A DNA stretch of 64,000 bases from Mastigias papua (lineage: Eukaryota > Cnidaria > Scyphozoa > Rhizostomeae > Mastigiidae), in NCBI GenBank assembly GCA_964019165.1, contig OZ025271.1:16648459-16712458 (forward strand). The letters run 5' to 3'. Positions within the stretch are counted from its first letter, which is position 1; each line of letters begins with the position of its first letter. This document shows, piece by piece, positions 12,592-25,177 of this stretch. The notes under the pieces are model-generated. The model had not been told where the DNA came from. It worked only from the letters and a program-made list of their open reading frames with translations, and did no database searches. The translations under genes were made by a program, and so were the position numbers.

Positions 12592-12700
12592 AAGAACTGT
12601 ACGAAACTGTAAGAAAGAGAGCAAGAGGGAGAAGAAGATTGCTATTTACAGACCAACTCGTAAAACAGATGAACTGTAAAAGCACCCAAAACTGCTAAGA
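12592..12700 (+). pseudogene. LINE C-terminal tail beyond the SINE insertion
   Basis: The phrase Lys-Arg-Ala-Arg-Gly-Arg-Arg-Arg-Leu-Leu-Phe-Thr-Asp is the arginine-rich C-terminal motif that usually follows the region interrupted at 12328 in this LINE type. It confirms that the SINE-like sequence is an insertion and not a boundary. Confidence 0.65.
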
Positions 12701-13560
12701 AGATTGCTTTCAGAATAAGTCTTCTTTATTCAACCTGCACTATGTGTAGACAATGACATGATGAGCATCCGGTATGAACTGGAGAAGTTTGCTATTGTAT
12801 TGATATATGGTATATTAGTCTCCTAAATACATGCATCTAGTAGTCTCCTAACGAAATAAAAATACACGCTTGTCATTACTAGATAGCCTCAATGCTTACA
12901 GTAAAATTTCAAGTATAAAACACCACTAATGCTATGCTATTCGCGAAGAGTAAAATTCCATTCCTATGCAGTGAAAATTTAAAATGCTTGTAAAAAATGG
13001 CAAAGTTTTTGAGACAAAACTACGAAGACAAAAATCAGTTCAATTTTGAACATTTGGATTAATCAATTGATCTCAAAAGCTATGAAGAAGAACACTTATC
13101 ATATTTACGAACCCAAAAGCGGGATTGAAAAAATAGGGATACTTTTATATGAGTAACAGAGCATTCCTACAGATTTCCTAAAATGCGATATTTTACCAAA
13201 TGAACTGTTGCAGACGCACACTTCAACTACCAAAAGTGCATGCTCGTATCAAAACACGATACTCTCTAGAAATATCCTATCATATTTGATCTAAACAATG
13301 GTGCTAAGGGTAGTCAAAGGATCTGTAAACAACTTCAACTATTATTGGTCGACTCAATCTTCTAGAAGGGGAGAATAGCGCCATCGAATTGTAAATACGA
13401 TATAAATCTACACAGAATATGAATATAATTGAACCTCCGGCTGAAGAAGGGCAAATTTTTCAACTGCAAGTGAAAATAAATTTCAAGACAAGGACGACAA
13501 CAATTCCAGTGAGCGTTTGTATTTCATTTAATTTCATTTTTATATTTTTTAGGAGGGTTA
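12701..13560. other. Unassigned sequence
   Basis: No feature supported between the LINE remnant and the next LINE tail. Confidence 0.4.
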
Positions 13561-13876
13561 CCAATCAGCATTGCTGGTTTCCAAGGGGCCCTCCGTAAAA
13601 AGAAAAAGTTATATAAAAGCTAAAATATAATCCTATAATATTCAAGAAAAAAACAGAAAAAGTAGCATAAAACTTAAAGAGAAAAAGATAGTGCTCTGCG
13701 AGCATAGCTTTTAGCTTCACTATAAATGTTGGAAAGGAATGAGCTGTTCTACAGTCATTAGGCAGTGAGTTCCAAATCGTAGTCCCCTTGTATGCGAAGT
13801 TGTTTTGTCCAAATTTTCTTTTCATTCTTGGGGGCCTTAGATTTAAATATGAATTACGAAGCATTGTGTTCGTCAC
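13540..13876 (-). pseudogene. LINE 3' end (CR1/Daphne-like C-terminus and 3' UTR)
   Basis: On the minus strand the frame reads Arg-Asn-Ser-x-Leu-x-Leu-Arg, Phe-Ala-Tyr-Lys-Gly-Thr-x-x-Trp-Asn-Ser-Leu-Pro and Ser-Phe-x-x-Phe-x-x-Lys-Leu, the characteristic end of CR1/Jockey-superfamily ORF2. It is followed by a 3' UTR with ggagggccccttggaaacc. The rest of the LINE is absent, as expected for 5' truncation during target-primed insertion. Confidence 0.75.
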
Positions 13877-13939
13877 TGCAGACTATTACTATTTATCAAC
13901 AATTATGATAAATAAAGCGACGGCTCCATGATACTGACA

Positions 13940-14370
13940 CAACCCACTAGCGACAAGACCTATGCTGACACCGGCAAATCTCTATAGACGTTTTGATTCA
14001 GACTTGAGTCATCGGCAGTATGATCACATGAAAATATTACGTAAATTCATATCACACAGGATTTTCAAAGCCACATGATGTGTGAGCTCGTAGAAGGAAG
14101 CATACACGGACGTAATAGGAAGCACATAGGAAGAAGGGATTGAATATCAAACACGAGCAAACAACCTGAAAGAAACAAAGAGAAGTGAGTGAAAGCAACT
14201 AGAAGAGTACCAGGGGAATAAAGGATTGCTGAGGCTGAAGGATTGGCCTATCTCTTTGAATAAGCAGGGTTTCATGTATGAGAAAGTCGAAAGCGTTAGT
14301 AGTTTTGATAATTATGTGAAAGTCCTCTAGAGACGAAGGATGACCGTTTGTTTGATGTGGTCCCAATGGG
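13940..14370 (-). pseudogene. Penelope-like element, decayed 3' end
   Basis: On the minus strand, 14370-14199 encodes (with one frame slip) the tail seen intact at 20253-20414: Asp-His-Ile-Lys-Gln-Thr, then His-Glu-x-Leu-Leu-Ile-Gln-Arg-Asp-Arg-Pro. Downstream, at 14018-13987, lies a degenerate form of the hammerhead-like sequence found at 20 kb. Both parts are in the order expected of one element. It is dead. Confidence 0.65.
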
Positions 14371-14494
14371 TGATGGGCAAGGGCTGGCCATTTCAGTAAA
14401 GAACACAGCTAGAATAGCTAAGTATAACCTGCTTAAGAATTTCAGTATATTCAACGCAGTTGAGAGAATAAAAGTTATTAGTGTCAACAAAAGA

Positions 14495-14790
14495 AGTCAA
14501 ATGATGAAAGTCAAACACAAGTCTGCTGAAGATCATTCAGAAAGGCCAGGTGCTTTTCTTCCAATTTCTTCAAGTGCTTTTTCTCGTGAGCTATTTCAAC
14601 GGAGAAAAGTCTTCTTTTGCAACTGTCATGCACAAGCGAAGAGCTCAGTCTTCAGTTAGCAGCATTGAACTTGAGGAATTTCGAAATAACTGCACTGAGT
14701 TTGTAACAAGAGAGAAAGCTCAGTTCATGCTTGATTTTCTTCAAGTTCATGAAAGTCAAACACAAGTCTGCTGAAGATCATTCTTCAACT
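14495..14790. repeat. 36-bp direct repeat flanking about 210 bp
   Basis: A phrase beginning atgaaagtcaaacacaag and ending gaagatcattc occurs at 14501-14539 and again at 14750-14785. Overlapping open frames cover the interval (14348-14659, 14550-14774), but I recognise no domain. It may be a decayed gene or a local duplication. Confidence 0.6.
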
Positions 14791-15694
14791 TGTGGTCATT
14801 CTTATCAAAAGTTCGGAACTTGTAAAGAGTACAGCTGTCATATCGCCATGAGAATATGAATGCGATTGATGTGGAATTCCAAAAACGCAGGCTCTGAATG
14901 AATTTCAAGACAAGACAGGGGTATGCACCCGACAAAATGGGGTGATCTGCTAGATGAAAAGGCATGTCGAGCGAAAAAGATCAAACTGAGCCAAAAAGAC
15001 ATGGACATACAATGTAAAATACTTAACTCTGTTCATTTTCCTTCAGTGTAATAATATTCTTGCACAAAAACAACAATAAAGGGGTGAATTAAGTGAAATT
15101 GTATAAAATTTTGTGATTGAAGTATAAGCAGCAAAAACACATTCCAGAAAAAATCTACCCTATGATCATTAGTAGGGGCTTCATTCATTTACTAAATTTG
15201 CATTTTTTAAAAATGGAGGCCCCCAGACCATAATGAAGCCTGATTTACACAGCGCCATGTTATAACAACAGAAACATAAGATATATAGCTTTTACAAGGT
15301 TAATCTAAATCAAAGGAGCACAGTAAAACGAGGTTTTATATACAATACATAGCGTAACTAGATAAGGACATTTAATCGGCTTTAAGCGCCCTATTCTGGA
15401 AGTCAAGTCCACATTTGTTTCCTTTGCTTACTTCCGAATGTGTTGCAAGATTTTGCAGCTTTTATGTCGATAGGCAGGTTACTTCAGAGCACAGCAGCTC
15501 TGCACCCAAAACAACTTGGACCCAAGGTGGTTACTAATCGCATGGGGACTCCACATTCTACTGATAATTATTCAGACACCTCTACAAAAAAGAACTGATA
15601 ATTATTCAGACACTTTTATCATTAATTGATTAATATACCGTGTCTACAGCTGTATCATAACTTGAATACCAGGTATACGTAATTGCTAGATAGT
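14791..15694. other. Unassigned sequence
   Basis: No feature supported. A short direct repeat (actgataattattcagaca) occurs twice near 15558 and 15594. Confidence 0.4.
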
Positions 15695-16540
15695 GTTAAA
15701 ATAGCCTTACGCCTTGAAACATACTAATGTCAAGAAACAAGTACATGAATTGTATCTGTGTATGTTTCATGACATTAGGACATTGCCAAGGGGAGAATCC
15801 GTGATTCGCAATTATTTTTTCTTCTTTGTCAAATTTGCAATGACACTCTTGTCATAAAATGCCAGTATACATGTATCATTGAATCCACTATTGTTGGAAA
15901 TGAACCCCATATCCCCCTCTCCCCAAAAGCAAAGTATTAAGATGTTCTAGGATCCTACTGCTTTAAGTATAGATAATGCGTGTTTTGAAATTGCTAGACA
16001 TACTTCCAATGTTCATTGCACCCTTTCCAAAACAGAATTTTCCCTCTATACTTCCAATATGATATATTGGAAAGTCATCTGCTTAGAAGTCCTGTTGAGG
16101 AACTGTTCGTTTGATTTAAAGAGATCATTATTCGCAAATGAATTCGGCTTGATGCTTTGGACTGCTTCAAGGGATTAGAACATAGACTATTATTCAAATG
16201 CTACTAGGGAATATAAAATACGATTAGTTGTATTCAATAGGGAGTATTTGATCCAGTTGCTTACATTAAAATCAAGGAATTCTATCTCGTTACTTATATT
16301 ACAATCAGGGAATTAGACCCCGTTGCTTGAATTGAAATGAAGGAATTTTATCCCGTTGCTTGCACTAAAATGAAGTACTTTTATTCCGTTGCTTACATTA
16401 AAATCAAGGAATTTACTCTCGTAGCTTGCATTAAGTCAAGGAATTTGATCCTGTAGCTTGCATTAGTCAAGGAATTCCGTACATTGAGTCTCTTTGCTAT
16501 TTATAGATAGTACTCCTAAGGGGATCAAAATCATGTATAT
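15695..16540 (-). repeat. Minisatellite-bearing dispersed element, copy A (uninterrupted)
   Basis: This is the reverse complement of 59815-62130 except that a 1.3-kb LINE present there is absent here (junction 15890/15891). It includes about 7 units of a roughly 33-bp repeat (about 16250-16480) built around gttgcttacattaaaatcaagg. A third, partial copy is at 27890-28440. No coding function is supported. The family is unidentified; the shared boundaries suggest a non-autonomous mobile element. Confidence 0.85.
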
Positions 16541-16859
16541 CTAAGGCAAGCAGGTTTCAAACAATCTGAGGCATGTGAACATTTGCAGACAAGCCATATT
16601 ATAGGTGCTGCACGACTTCGCGAGGTATATTAATAAACCTAAGGGATTACAAATATTTATGTTCACAGAAGCTAAAACAATCGCATACCTAAGCATCAGT
16701 TCAAACGTGGGAAAAGCCGAGTACTGGTTCTAAATCCGATCAATTGTAACATCCAGTTTATATTAAGTTACCAAGAGTACAACAGGATCAAAAACTATGA
16801 TACATTGGGAAAAAATAACTAAATATTTTTATTGCATCTGCCTGTTGGTCTGTGTGTAA

Positions 16860-17760
16860 GGTATTTAGGTAGTTTGCTAGTTGGTTGGTTGGTTCTTGGT
16901 GAAACATTTAGTTAGTTGCTTTTGTGAGCCAGTAACCAGTTGGTTGGTTAGTTCGTTGGTTAGTAAGATAGTTAGTTATGTATTTAATTAAGGAGATAAT
17001 TACTCATTTGGCTAGCTAGCGTGCTAGATAGATGGTTCATTTGTTAGCTAGTCAGCTAGTAATTTAAGTTGGTTAGTTGGTTAGTAAAATATTTAGCTAG
17101 ATATTCTGTTAATTATCTAGGTAAAGAGATATTTAGTCCGCTGGCTAGCTAGCGTGTTAGGTAGGTACAATACTTGCAAAAAGTCATTGGGACACTTAAA
17201 GAACTGATAGAAAGCTACTTTCCTCTACATCTTGCCATCGTTGCTACATACACAACCTTTCCACCTACAACAATGTTGGTGTGTCCTTGGTACATCTGAA
17301 GTTGGCGTGCAAGTGAAAGTTTCCCATTATTGCATATACTTCTCCGAAAAGCCAACATTTTTGAGGGGGAGGGAGGGGATGAAAGGTCATTGCAGAATGC
17401 AAAAAGTGCAAAGTGTCCCAAGACTTTTGACGACTATTGAAGCTCGTTAGTTTGCTGGTCATATAGTAAGTCACGTTGGTTGGTTGGTTGGTTGGTTGGT
17501 TGGTTGGTTGGTTGTTTGGTTGGTTGGTTGGTTGTTTGGTTGGTTGTTTGGTTGGTTGTTTGGTTGGTTGGTTAGTAAAACATTTAGCTAGATGCTTAGC
17601 TGGCAAATTAACTAATAGGTTGGTTAGTTAGTTAGTTTAGTAAGATATTTAGTTAATTATTTAGCTTAGGAGATATTTAGCCAGCTGGCTGGGTATCTTG
17701 TTATGTACATAGCTCATGTGTTAGCTAATCAGCTAATATCTTGCTTCTTTGACTAGCTGA
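16860..17760. repeat. Degenerate GTTA/GGTT/GCTA tetranucleotide array interrupted by a MITE
   Basis: From 16860 to 17165 and from 17440 to 17760 the sequence is dominated by irregular tetranucleotides (ttag, ttgg, ctag), including a clean (GGTT)n stretch at about 17475-17575. A MITE (17168-17439) splits it. The gradient from clean to degenerate is what an old microsatellite looks like. Confidence 0.8.
17168..17439. mobile_element. Mariner-type MITE, complete copy (272 bp)
   Basis: The left end caatacttgcaaaaagtcat and the right end, read inward on the other strand as caatagtcgtcaaaagtctt, form an inverted repeat of about 30 bp that continues into gggacactt. The left flank is TA. A second copy with both ends and TA on both sides is at 25548-26398. 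The size, ends and TA flank suggest a Tc1/mariner-derived non-autonomous element. Confidence 0.75.
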
Positions 17761-19225
17761 CTACTATTTGGAATTCCATCGTCTCGAATAGAATGTAAGC
17801 TGGTACGCATTATGTGCTCCTGGCAAATTACAAAACTTCAATAATAAGGACATAAATTGTAGAAAGGCTGAGAGGTTCTTGGCCACAGAAAGATAGAATA
17901 GTCAATTGTAATAGAATAATGTTATAAGCAATATAAATAATTTAGATGGGAGAAGAAAACAGAGTTGGGATAAGGCAATATGCAATGAGACATTTTGCTT
18001 GATTTTCCATGGAACATATTTTACCACATACTATATATTTTATGAGATATATTGTTATAAATCGTATAATGCTCAAACATTCTGAATACAATAGACTCTG
18101 CGTCTATGAAACAGCTTCCAAAGCCTTGACAGGGAAAATAATTAAAAGAATGGGGGAAGCATCCTGTGATTCATTTGAGATACAAAATCAACAGGCATAA
18201 CATAGTTCTCTGACAAAAGAAAATTATTGTCATGGTAGCCAATAGAATTATTCAATGAAATGATTCGAGCAAATGCTCAGATATAATGCACGAGTTCGTA
18301 ATTGGTTGGAAGTCTCAGCGACACAGCTATCTATTGTTTATATGAAAGAGAATATTGGGGAGGGAAATCAGCTAACGATCGGTTTTGTTTATCAAGAAGA
18401 CCTGGGAAAGGTATGTGCGTAACTTTGATCATCATCAAGAACTATTAGATAATAACCAATCGCTAATTTCAGCTACGAATACTTCACTCAGTGTGTATTA
18501 ATTTGTTATTTGAACTTAATGGGTTGGCAATAAGAATCACAATCGCATTAAATTTCCCTATGTCTTTTCTCAACAACTTGTAGGTAGGTACTCCAAGTGC
18601 CTTGAAAATACAGTATAAGTAAAATAGATTTTACCATCTATGAGATACAGTGGTGAATTATGATATAGTTCAAAAGAAATGAGTGACTTGAAGAGGAGAT
18701 CTACACAAAACACAAATTCTCAATAAACTAATAGATTCGGAAAAGGGTGTTGAAAATCAAATTGCTCACTTACTATAGAGCAAGGGACTTTTCGAAGGGA
18801 CGCCGATAACATTTCGAAGTACCAAATGTGACCACAATCACAAATTCCAGGAGAAATACCTATAATGCGAAATGAACTGTAATTACTACCATCTACTGCA
18901 GTATAGTTTCTACAAATAATGTACGGCGTTCAGCGAAACAGATAATGCAACGAACAATCCTCTAACCCTATCGTAAACAATAATTGGGTAGCTTGCATAC
19001 CAGCTGCATCCCCAAGGGTAAATGTTATTTTTGAAAGAGAAGTTCTACATTAAAACAGTAGAGAAGAGTTGGTTTCAGCTTCATTAGTCACAAAGCAAAG
19101 TGAGGATGGTTGTCAAGTGAATGCCATTGCGTACAGACGTAACCATTGCTGCACATTGGAAATCTGCCAAAGTTCCATTATCTATTCACACAAGTAAGGT
19201 AGTGCAGCTTTAAAACAAAAAAAAA
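17761..19225. other. Unassigned AT-rich sequence
   Basis: No supported gene. The 63-codon frame at 18009-18200 lacks any recognisable feature. Confidence 0.4.
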
Positions 19226-19510
19226 ATAAACAAGCAATCAAATAAATAAATTCATACATACACATACCTAAATACATTCATGAAAGGTACAACCAAGAAA
19301 AAATTTCAAAAACATTATAGAGGGCTGAAGAAAAACACTTCAACTTCTTAACATTCACTTTGCAAGCATATATACATATATATAATCAATGGAATGTTGT
19401 ATCCTGCATTTAAATATATATACGTCAATACTATGGATAAGACGGATGCAAATAGAATGACAAATTGTTGGCACATTGAAACTTCTCAAACCTACTTTCA
19501 AACTGAGGGT

Positions 19511-19849
<339 letters not shown>

Positions 19850-19984
19850 CTGGAAATCGCAGCTTTGATATAAACTTGACAATAAGGACGACGACAAAGA
19901 GAGACATCATTTTAATTTAGACAAATCATGACTATTCCAGTGGTTACAATTTCGGTATGACTAATCCAGTTTACATTTTCGGTA

Positions 19985-20035
19985 TGACTAATCCAGTGAC
20001 GTTTCGACTCAGCCTTGAGTCATCCTCAGTAAAGA
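19985..20035 (-). ncRNA. Hammerhead-ribozyme-like motif (left arm copy)
   Basis: On the minus strand: CTGAGGA (20029-20023), a perfect 5-bp stem GACTC/GAGTC with a 6-base loop, then GAAAC and GTC (to 19998). These are the conserved core of a hammerhead. Helix I next to the core is not evident, so activity is uncertain. Confidence 0.55.
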
Positions 20036-20252
20036 GAAGAGGGAGAAGGGATATTTAAGGGGAAGCACAATACGTGGCTAAAACGTGGAAAACCCCACGT
20101 GATGTAAAAGAAAAACAGGAGGAAAAAGTATTGTAACGAAGCAACAGCAAGAAAAACAGTAGGAAAAAGTATTGTAAGTAGTTGAATAGAAATACCCAGA
20201 AGAATGGAAAGAACTGTGGAGGCAGGAAAGCAGTAAGTGAAAAGCAAGAAAT

Positions 20253-20414
20253 TAGAATAGAACCATAGAAATGGAGGAGTGCTGGGAATTAAGGGAGGGT
20301 CTATCTCTTTGAATGAGGAGGCTCTCATGTATGAGTAGATCGTATGAATTACTGGTTTTACTGATCACGCTAAAATCATCAATAGAAGCAGTATGACCTG
20401 TTTGTTTAATATGA
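20253..20414 (-). pseudogene. Penelope-like element, C-terminal tail of the GIY-YIG ORF
   Basis: The open frame starts inside the spacer with Asp-His-Ile-Lys-Gln-Thr-Gly-His and contains Ile-His-Glu-Ser-Leu-Leu-Ile-Gln-Arg-Asp-Arg-Pro-x-Leu-Asn before a stop. I recognise this as the tail that follows the GIY-YIG domain in Penelope-like proteins and in other GIY-YIG-ending retroelement proteins. The domain itself and the reverse transcriptase are missing on this side. Confidence 0.65.
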
Positions 20415-20437
20415 TCTCTATATCCCTTCTCCCTCTT

Positions 20438-20485
20438 CTCTTTACTGAGGATGACTCAAGGCTGAGTCGAAACGTCACTGGATTA
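20438..20485 (+). ncRNA. Hammerhead-ribozyme-like motif (right arm copy)
   Basis: Mirror copy of 19985-20035: CTGAGGA at 20443-20449, stem GACTC/GAGTC, GAAA at 20467-20470 and CGTC at 20471-20474. The core is identical to the left copy, so the two arms have changed little since the inversion arose. Confidence 0.55.
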
Positions 20486-20626
20486 GTAATACCGAAAATG
20501 TAAACTGGATTAGTCATACCGAAATTGTAACCACTGGAATAGTCATGATTTGTCCAAATTAAAATGATTTCTCTCTTTGTCGTCGTCCTTATTGTCAAGT
20601 TTATATAAAAGCTGCGATTTCCAGCT

Positions 20627-20863
<237 letters not shown>

Positions 20864-21157
20864 ACCCTCAGTTTGAAAGTAGGTTTGAGAAGTTTCAATG
20901 TGCCAACAATTTGTCATTCTATTTGCATCCGTCTTATCCATAGTATTGACGTATATATATTTAAATGCATGATACAACATTCCATTGATTATATATATGT
21001 ATATATGCTTGCAAAGTGAATGTTAAGAAGTTGAAGTGTTTTTCTTCAGCCCTCTATAATGTTTTTGAAATTTCTTCTTGGTTGTACCTTTCATGAATAT
21101 ATTTAGGTACGTGTATGTATGAATTTATTTATTTGATTGCTTGTTTATGGTGACAAT

Positions 21158-21192
21158 GGGTACTGATGAAGATATTTATCGAAACGTCTATA
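21158..21192 (+). ncRNA. Hammerhead-ribozyme-like motif
   Basis: The core is CTGATGA (21163-21169), a helix II of AGAT/ATC type, GAAA (21181-21184) and ACGTC. The flanks ggta and tata can form a short helix I with one wobble. Helix III is minimal (AC/GU), as in Penelope-associated hammerheads, which are proposed to act as dimers. Confidence 0.6.
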
Positions 21193-21286
21193 ATTTAAGT
21201 AAAGTATACCTTTGACTTGTTATCTTATATCTATTTATATACTATGCGAGTCTGATTCAGTCTGCATAGTCTGCGGCTCTGATTCA

Positions 21287-21288
<2 letters not shown>

Positions 21289-21384
<96 letters not shown>
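21289..21384. repeat. (TA)n array directly 5' of a truncated Penelope copy
   Basis: Pure (TA)n of about 96 bases. On its right it abuts the Penelope-like coding sequence within four bases; on its left it follows a Penelope 3' end. Confidence 0.97.
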
Positions 21385-21385
<1 letters not shown>

Positions 21386-21387
21386 GG

Positions 21388-21886
21388 GCACCTAATTTGA
21401 AGGATAATCTAGTTAGAGCTAAGCTTCCTAGGGTTCGGACAGAAGGAGTTAGGGGTTGTTTTAGTTGTGGTAAAGCGCGATGTCAAGTTTGCAGTTATAT
21501 GTCAGAGGGTAGTAGTTTTAGATGTAATGTTTCAGGTAGGGAGCATGATATAAATAGTGACTTTAATTGCGATTCTTCAGGGGTAGTGTATTTATTAGGC
21601 TGTAAAGTATGTGGTAAGCAGTATGTAGGTAGCACCTTTACATCATTTACAGCCAGGTTTAACAATTACAAGTCATCTAGTAGGAAGTTTTCTAGTGGAG
21701 TAGCAGTGACGCAGGCAGAGTTGTTTACACATTTTACAGAAGCCAACCATCATGGATTTTAGAGGATGTTAGTTTTCAATTATAGATAGGGTATTTGGAG
21801 TTTCTAGACATAAGGAGGGATTCTGGCAGTTTAGACTACAGAGCTTTATACCTGAGGGACTTAACGTCAGATATGCAGATCATTAG
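21388..21886 (+). pseudogene. Penelope-like element, 5'-truncated copy (GIY-YIG part only)
   Basis: Translation starts at Ala-Pro-Asn-Leu-Lys-Asp, the residues found internally in the longer copy (about 24115). It carries Cys-Phe-x-Cys-Gly-Lys-x-x-Cys-x-x-Cys and the endonuclease core Gly-Val-Val-Tyr-Leu-Leu-Gly-Cys-x-Val-Cys-Gly-Lys-Gln-Tyr-Val-Gly-Ser-Thr. A stop or frameshift follows at 21762, after which the tail continues in another frame to a stop at 21886. The reverse transcriptase domain is missing. The copy sits head to tail with the next one. Confidence 0.85.
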
Positions 21887-22402
<516 letters not shown>

Positions 22403-22404
22403 AA

Positions 22405-24615
22405 GGTCTAACCGAGGACCAGATTAGCTTACTATCAAAAGGATTAAAATACTCGCCTACTCCTAGAGACATTGATAAAAGTCAGCTGAAGTCAGATATT
22501 GAAGCATTCAAAAGAAGAGTTAGATTGGACTGGTATTTTCGAGACAATTCTGATAGCAAATATAGTAGTAATACATCGAAGATTAATTATGAACTTGGCC
22601 CCACTTTTTATATTAAGTCGGGTTGGAATCCTCCTAGGGCCGATCCTATCTTAGAATCTTATCTCTCTCTTCTTGAGAAAGAAGCTATGTCCATTTCACC
22701 TAGGGGAAGAACTTTAGTAACCTTTCTGTTGGAGAGAGGCAGGCTTTGTACGAACTTAAGTCAGACAGGAGTATAGTTATTAAGGAGGCAGATAAGGGGT
22801 CAGCAGTTGTAGTTTGGGATAGAAATGATTATTGTAGGGAGGCGTATAGACAGTTAGAGAATGGTGTGGTTTATGAGGAGCTAAGTGGGAATCCTATTTC
22901 TCAGTTAGAGGAGGAAGTTAGTAATATAGTTTCGGAGATTCAGGTTTGTGAGCAGAGTTTGTCAGATACGGAAGCGGAATATCTGCAAGTCAGAGAATCT
23001 AAGTTAGGTCGTTTTTATTTGTTGCCAAAGATACACAAGGGATTATCCGATGTAGTAGGTAGACCAGTTATAAGTAACTGTGGTACAGCTACAGAGCGTA
23101 TCTCAGAGTATTTAGATTTCCACCTCAACCCTCTAGTTAGCAAAAGTAGTTCATATATTAAGGATACTAATCATTTTTTAGCGTTGTTAGGTAAGTTAGG
23201 TGACATTCCAGATAATGCCTTGTTGTGTACGGCTGATGTTGTAGGTCATTATCCCAACATTCCTCATAGCGAGGGGTTGGAGGCAATGCGTCGAGCCCTT
23301 CATGCAAGGCAGAATCCTTCTGTTCCCACGGAGTCATTAGTTAAGCTAGGCAGGTTAGTATTAGAGAAAAAAAGTATTCGAGTTTAATAGCAGGGTTTAC
23401 AGGCAGAAGTTAGGGACAGCCATAGGGACTAAATTTGCTCCAGCTTATGCGAATTTGTTTATGGCCAGTCTAGAAGAACACATGTTGGATGGTTTTGAGT
23501 TCAGACCATGGGTTTGGTATAGGTACATCGATGATGTATTTTTTATTTGGACTCATGGTTGTGAGCAGTTAGCTAAGTTTGTAGAGTATATGAACAGTTA
23601 TCATCCCACAATCAAGTTTACCACGGAGAGCTCAGATATGAGTGTTAGCTTTTTAGACGTTCTAGTTACCAGAAAGGAAGGTGTCCTGGAGACAGATCTC
23701 TACTGCAAACCCACTGATACACATCAGTATTTGCAGAAGACTTCTTGTCACCCAGGGCACGTTAAAAGAGCGATTCCATACAGTCAGGCTCTTAGATTAA
23801 GAAGAATATGTTCAAATGAGGAGAAATTTAGAAATAGATCAGAAGATTTGGTAGGATGGTTAGTGCAGAGGGGATACAAGGAGAGCGTTGTTAGGGAACA
23901 GGTAGCTCGTGCAAATAGTTTAGATAGAGCGACTCTACTAAGTCAGGAAAGTAGATGTAATGAGGAGAGGAAAGATCGTATTCCGTTTGTAGTATCATAC
24001 CATCCAGCACTTAGTGAGCTAAGGGGTTTAGTCAGTAGACTTCAGAACATGTTGGAGGCGTCTGAGGAACACAAGAGCGTGTTTCGAAATAAGCCTCTTG
24101 TGGTATTCAGACATGCCCCCAACCTTAAGGATAGTTTAGTTAAGGCCAAGCTTCCAAAGTTGCAGATAGAATCAGATAAGGGTTGTTTTAGATGCGGTAA
24201 ATCGAGATGTCAGCTTTGTAGGTTCATGTCTGAGGGTAACAATTCTAGATCCAATGTCTCTGGAAGTGAGTTTAAAATTAGCAGTAGATATACATGTGAT
24301 TCGTCAGGGGTAGTATATTTATTAGGTTGTAAAGTTTGTGGGAAGCAGTATGTAGGTAGTACTTTTACGTCATTTAGGGTTAGATTTAATACTTACAAGT
24401 CAGCTAGCAGGAGGTATTCTAAGGGAGAAGTAGTCACACAGGCAGATTTTTTTAGACATTTTACTGAAGCTAATCATCATGGTTTTATGGAGGACGTTAG
24501 TTTTCAGATCATAGACAGGGTTTTTGGGGAGTCTAGGCATAGAGAAGGGTTTTGGCAGTTTAAGCTATGTAGTTTTGCACCAGAAGGACTTAACGTCAGA
24601 TTTGTAGACTCTTAA
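22405..24615 (+). pseudogene. Penelope-like retroelement protein: reverse transcriptase plus GIY-YIG endonuclease, two frameshifts
   Basis: The nearly full-length ORF begins with Gly-Leu-Thr-Glu-Asp-Gln and lacks a clear ATG because it abuts (TA)n. Reverse-transcriptase motifs in order are Lys-Glu-Ala-Asp-Lys-Gly, Arg-Pro-Val-Ile-Ser, Thr-Ala-Asp-Val (motif A, with Tyr-Pro-Asn-Ile-Pro-His), Gly-Thr-Lys-Phe-Ala-Pro-x-Tyr-Ala-Asn (motif B) and Tyr-Ile-Asp-Asp (motif C, about 23524). A Cys-x2-Cys-x4-Cys-x2-Cys cluster (about 24185-24215) and a GIY-YIG core with Tyr-Val-Gly-Ser-Thr follow. The protein would copy element RNA and nick the target. Two breaks interrupt it: one near 22705 and one in an A7 run at about 23371. 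Both sides remain readable, so the element is young or the assembly has homopolymer errors. Family call strong. Confidence 0.92.
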
Positions 24616-25012
24616 CTTCTCTTTTAGAATGCCTGGTTTCTTAGTAGTGTCTGCCTATTGTTTTCAACTCTCCAGTATTTCCCACCTATTTCTTTGTCTA
24701 GCATTCAATTTACACTTCTTATATGGCCTTTGTCTACACCTTGTCACTCTATTGTTTCTTTCTTCACAGCTTTGCCCTCCCCCCCTGAATTACGCTCTAC
24801 CACTGGAACAATTGTTAATAAGCAGGATCCCCTTGGGTAACACCTATTGTCGCCACATTGTTATGTAGGAAATTTAAGTAGGCCTAGTATCATTGTAATG
24901 TTAGTACTGAGGAAGATAATATATCGAAACGTTTACAACAGAAGAAAGTATATTTTTGAATTCTCTATGTTTTATTTATATACTAAGTTAGTGCGGCTTT
25001 GACTTATTATTA
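24616..25012 (+). other. Penelope 3' untranslated region
   Basis: Non-coding and homologous to 21887-22278. It contains the ribozyme-like motif at 24900-24940 and ends in a short TTA/TA-rich run. Confidence 0.65.
24900..24940 (+). ncRNA. Hammerhead-ribozyme-like motif
   Basis: CTGAGGA (24907-24913), helix II candidate AGAT...ATC, GAAAC (24926-24930) and GTT as the NUH cleavage triplet. The core is compatible with hammerhead rules. Confidence 0.5.
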
Positions 25013-25064
25013 TTATATATATATATATATATATAATATATTATCTTATATATATATAAGATAA
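25013..25064. repeat. (TA)n tract and short palindrome ending the Penelope copy
   Basis: A (TA)n tract is followed by a perfect palindrome centred near 25053 (ttatcttatat and its complement). Beyond it the 3' end of another Penelope copy runs in the opposite direction. Confidence 0.85.
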
Positions 25065-25122
25065 CAAGTCAAAAATATACTTTACTTACACTATAGACGT
25101 TTCTATAAATATCTTCATCAGT
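25065..25122 (-). ncRNA. Inverted Penelope 3' end with hammerhead-like motif
   Basis: On the minus strand CTGATGA (25121-25115), helix II candidate, GAAAC and GTC (to 25096) match the motif at 21158-21192, and the sequence after it also matches 21193-21232. Only the 3' end of the element is here. Confidence 0.55.
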
Positions 25123-25177
25123 ACAATACTCTATCCATGCCTTTGAGATGACCTTAAAGGCATGGATGGAGTATTGT
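25123..25177. repeat. 22-bp-arm hairpin next to the ribozyme-like motif
   Basis: Arms 25123-25144 and 25156-25177 pair with one mismatch around an 11-base loop. It directly precedes the hammerhead-like core when read on the minus strand. Confidence 0.8.
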
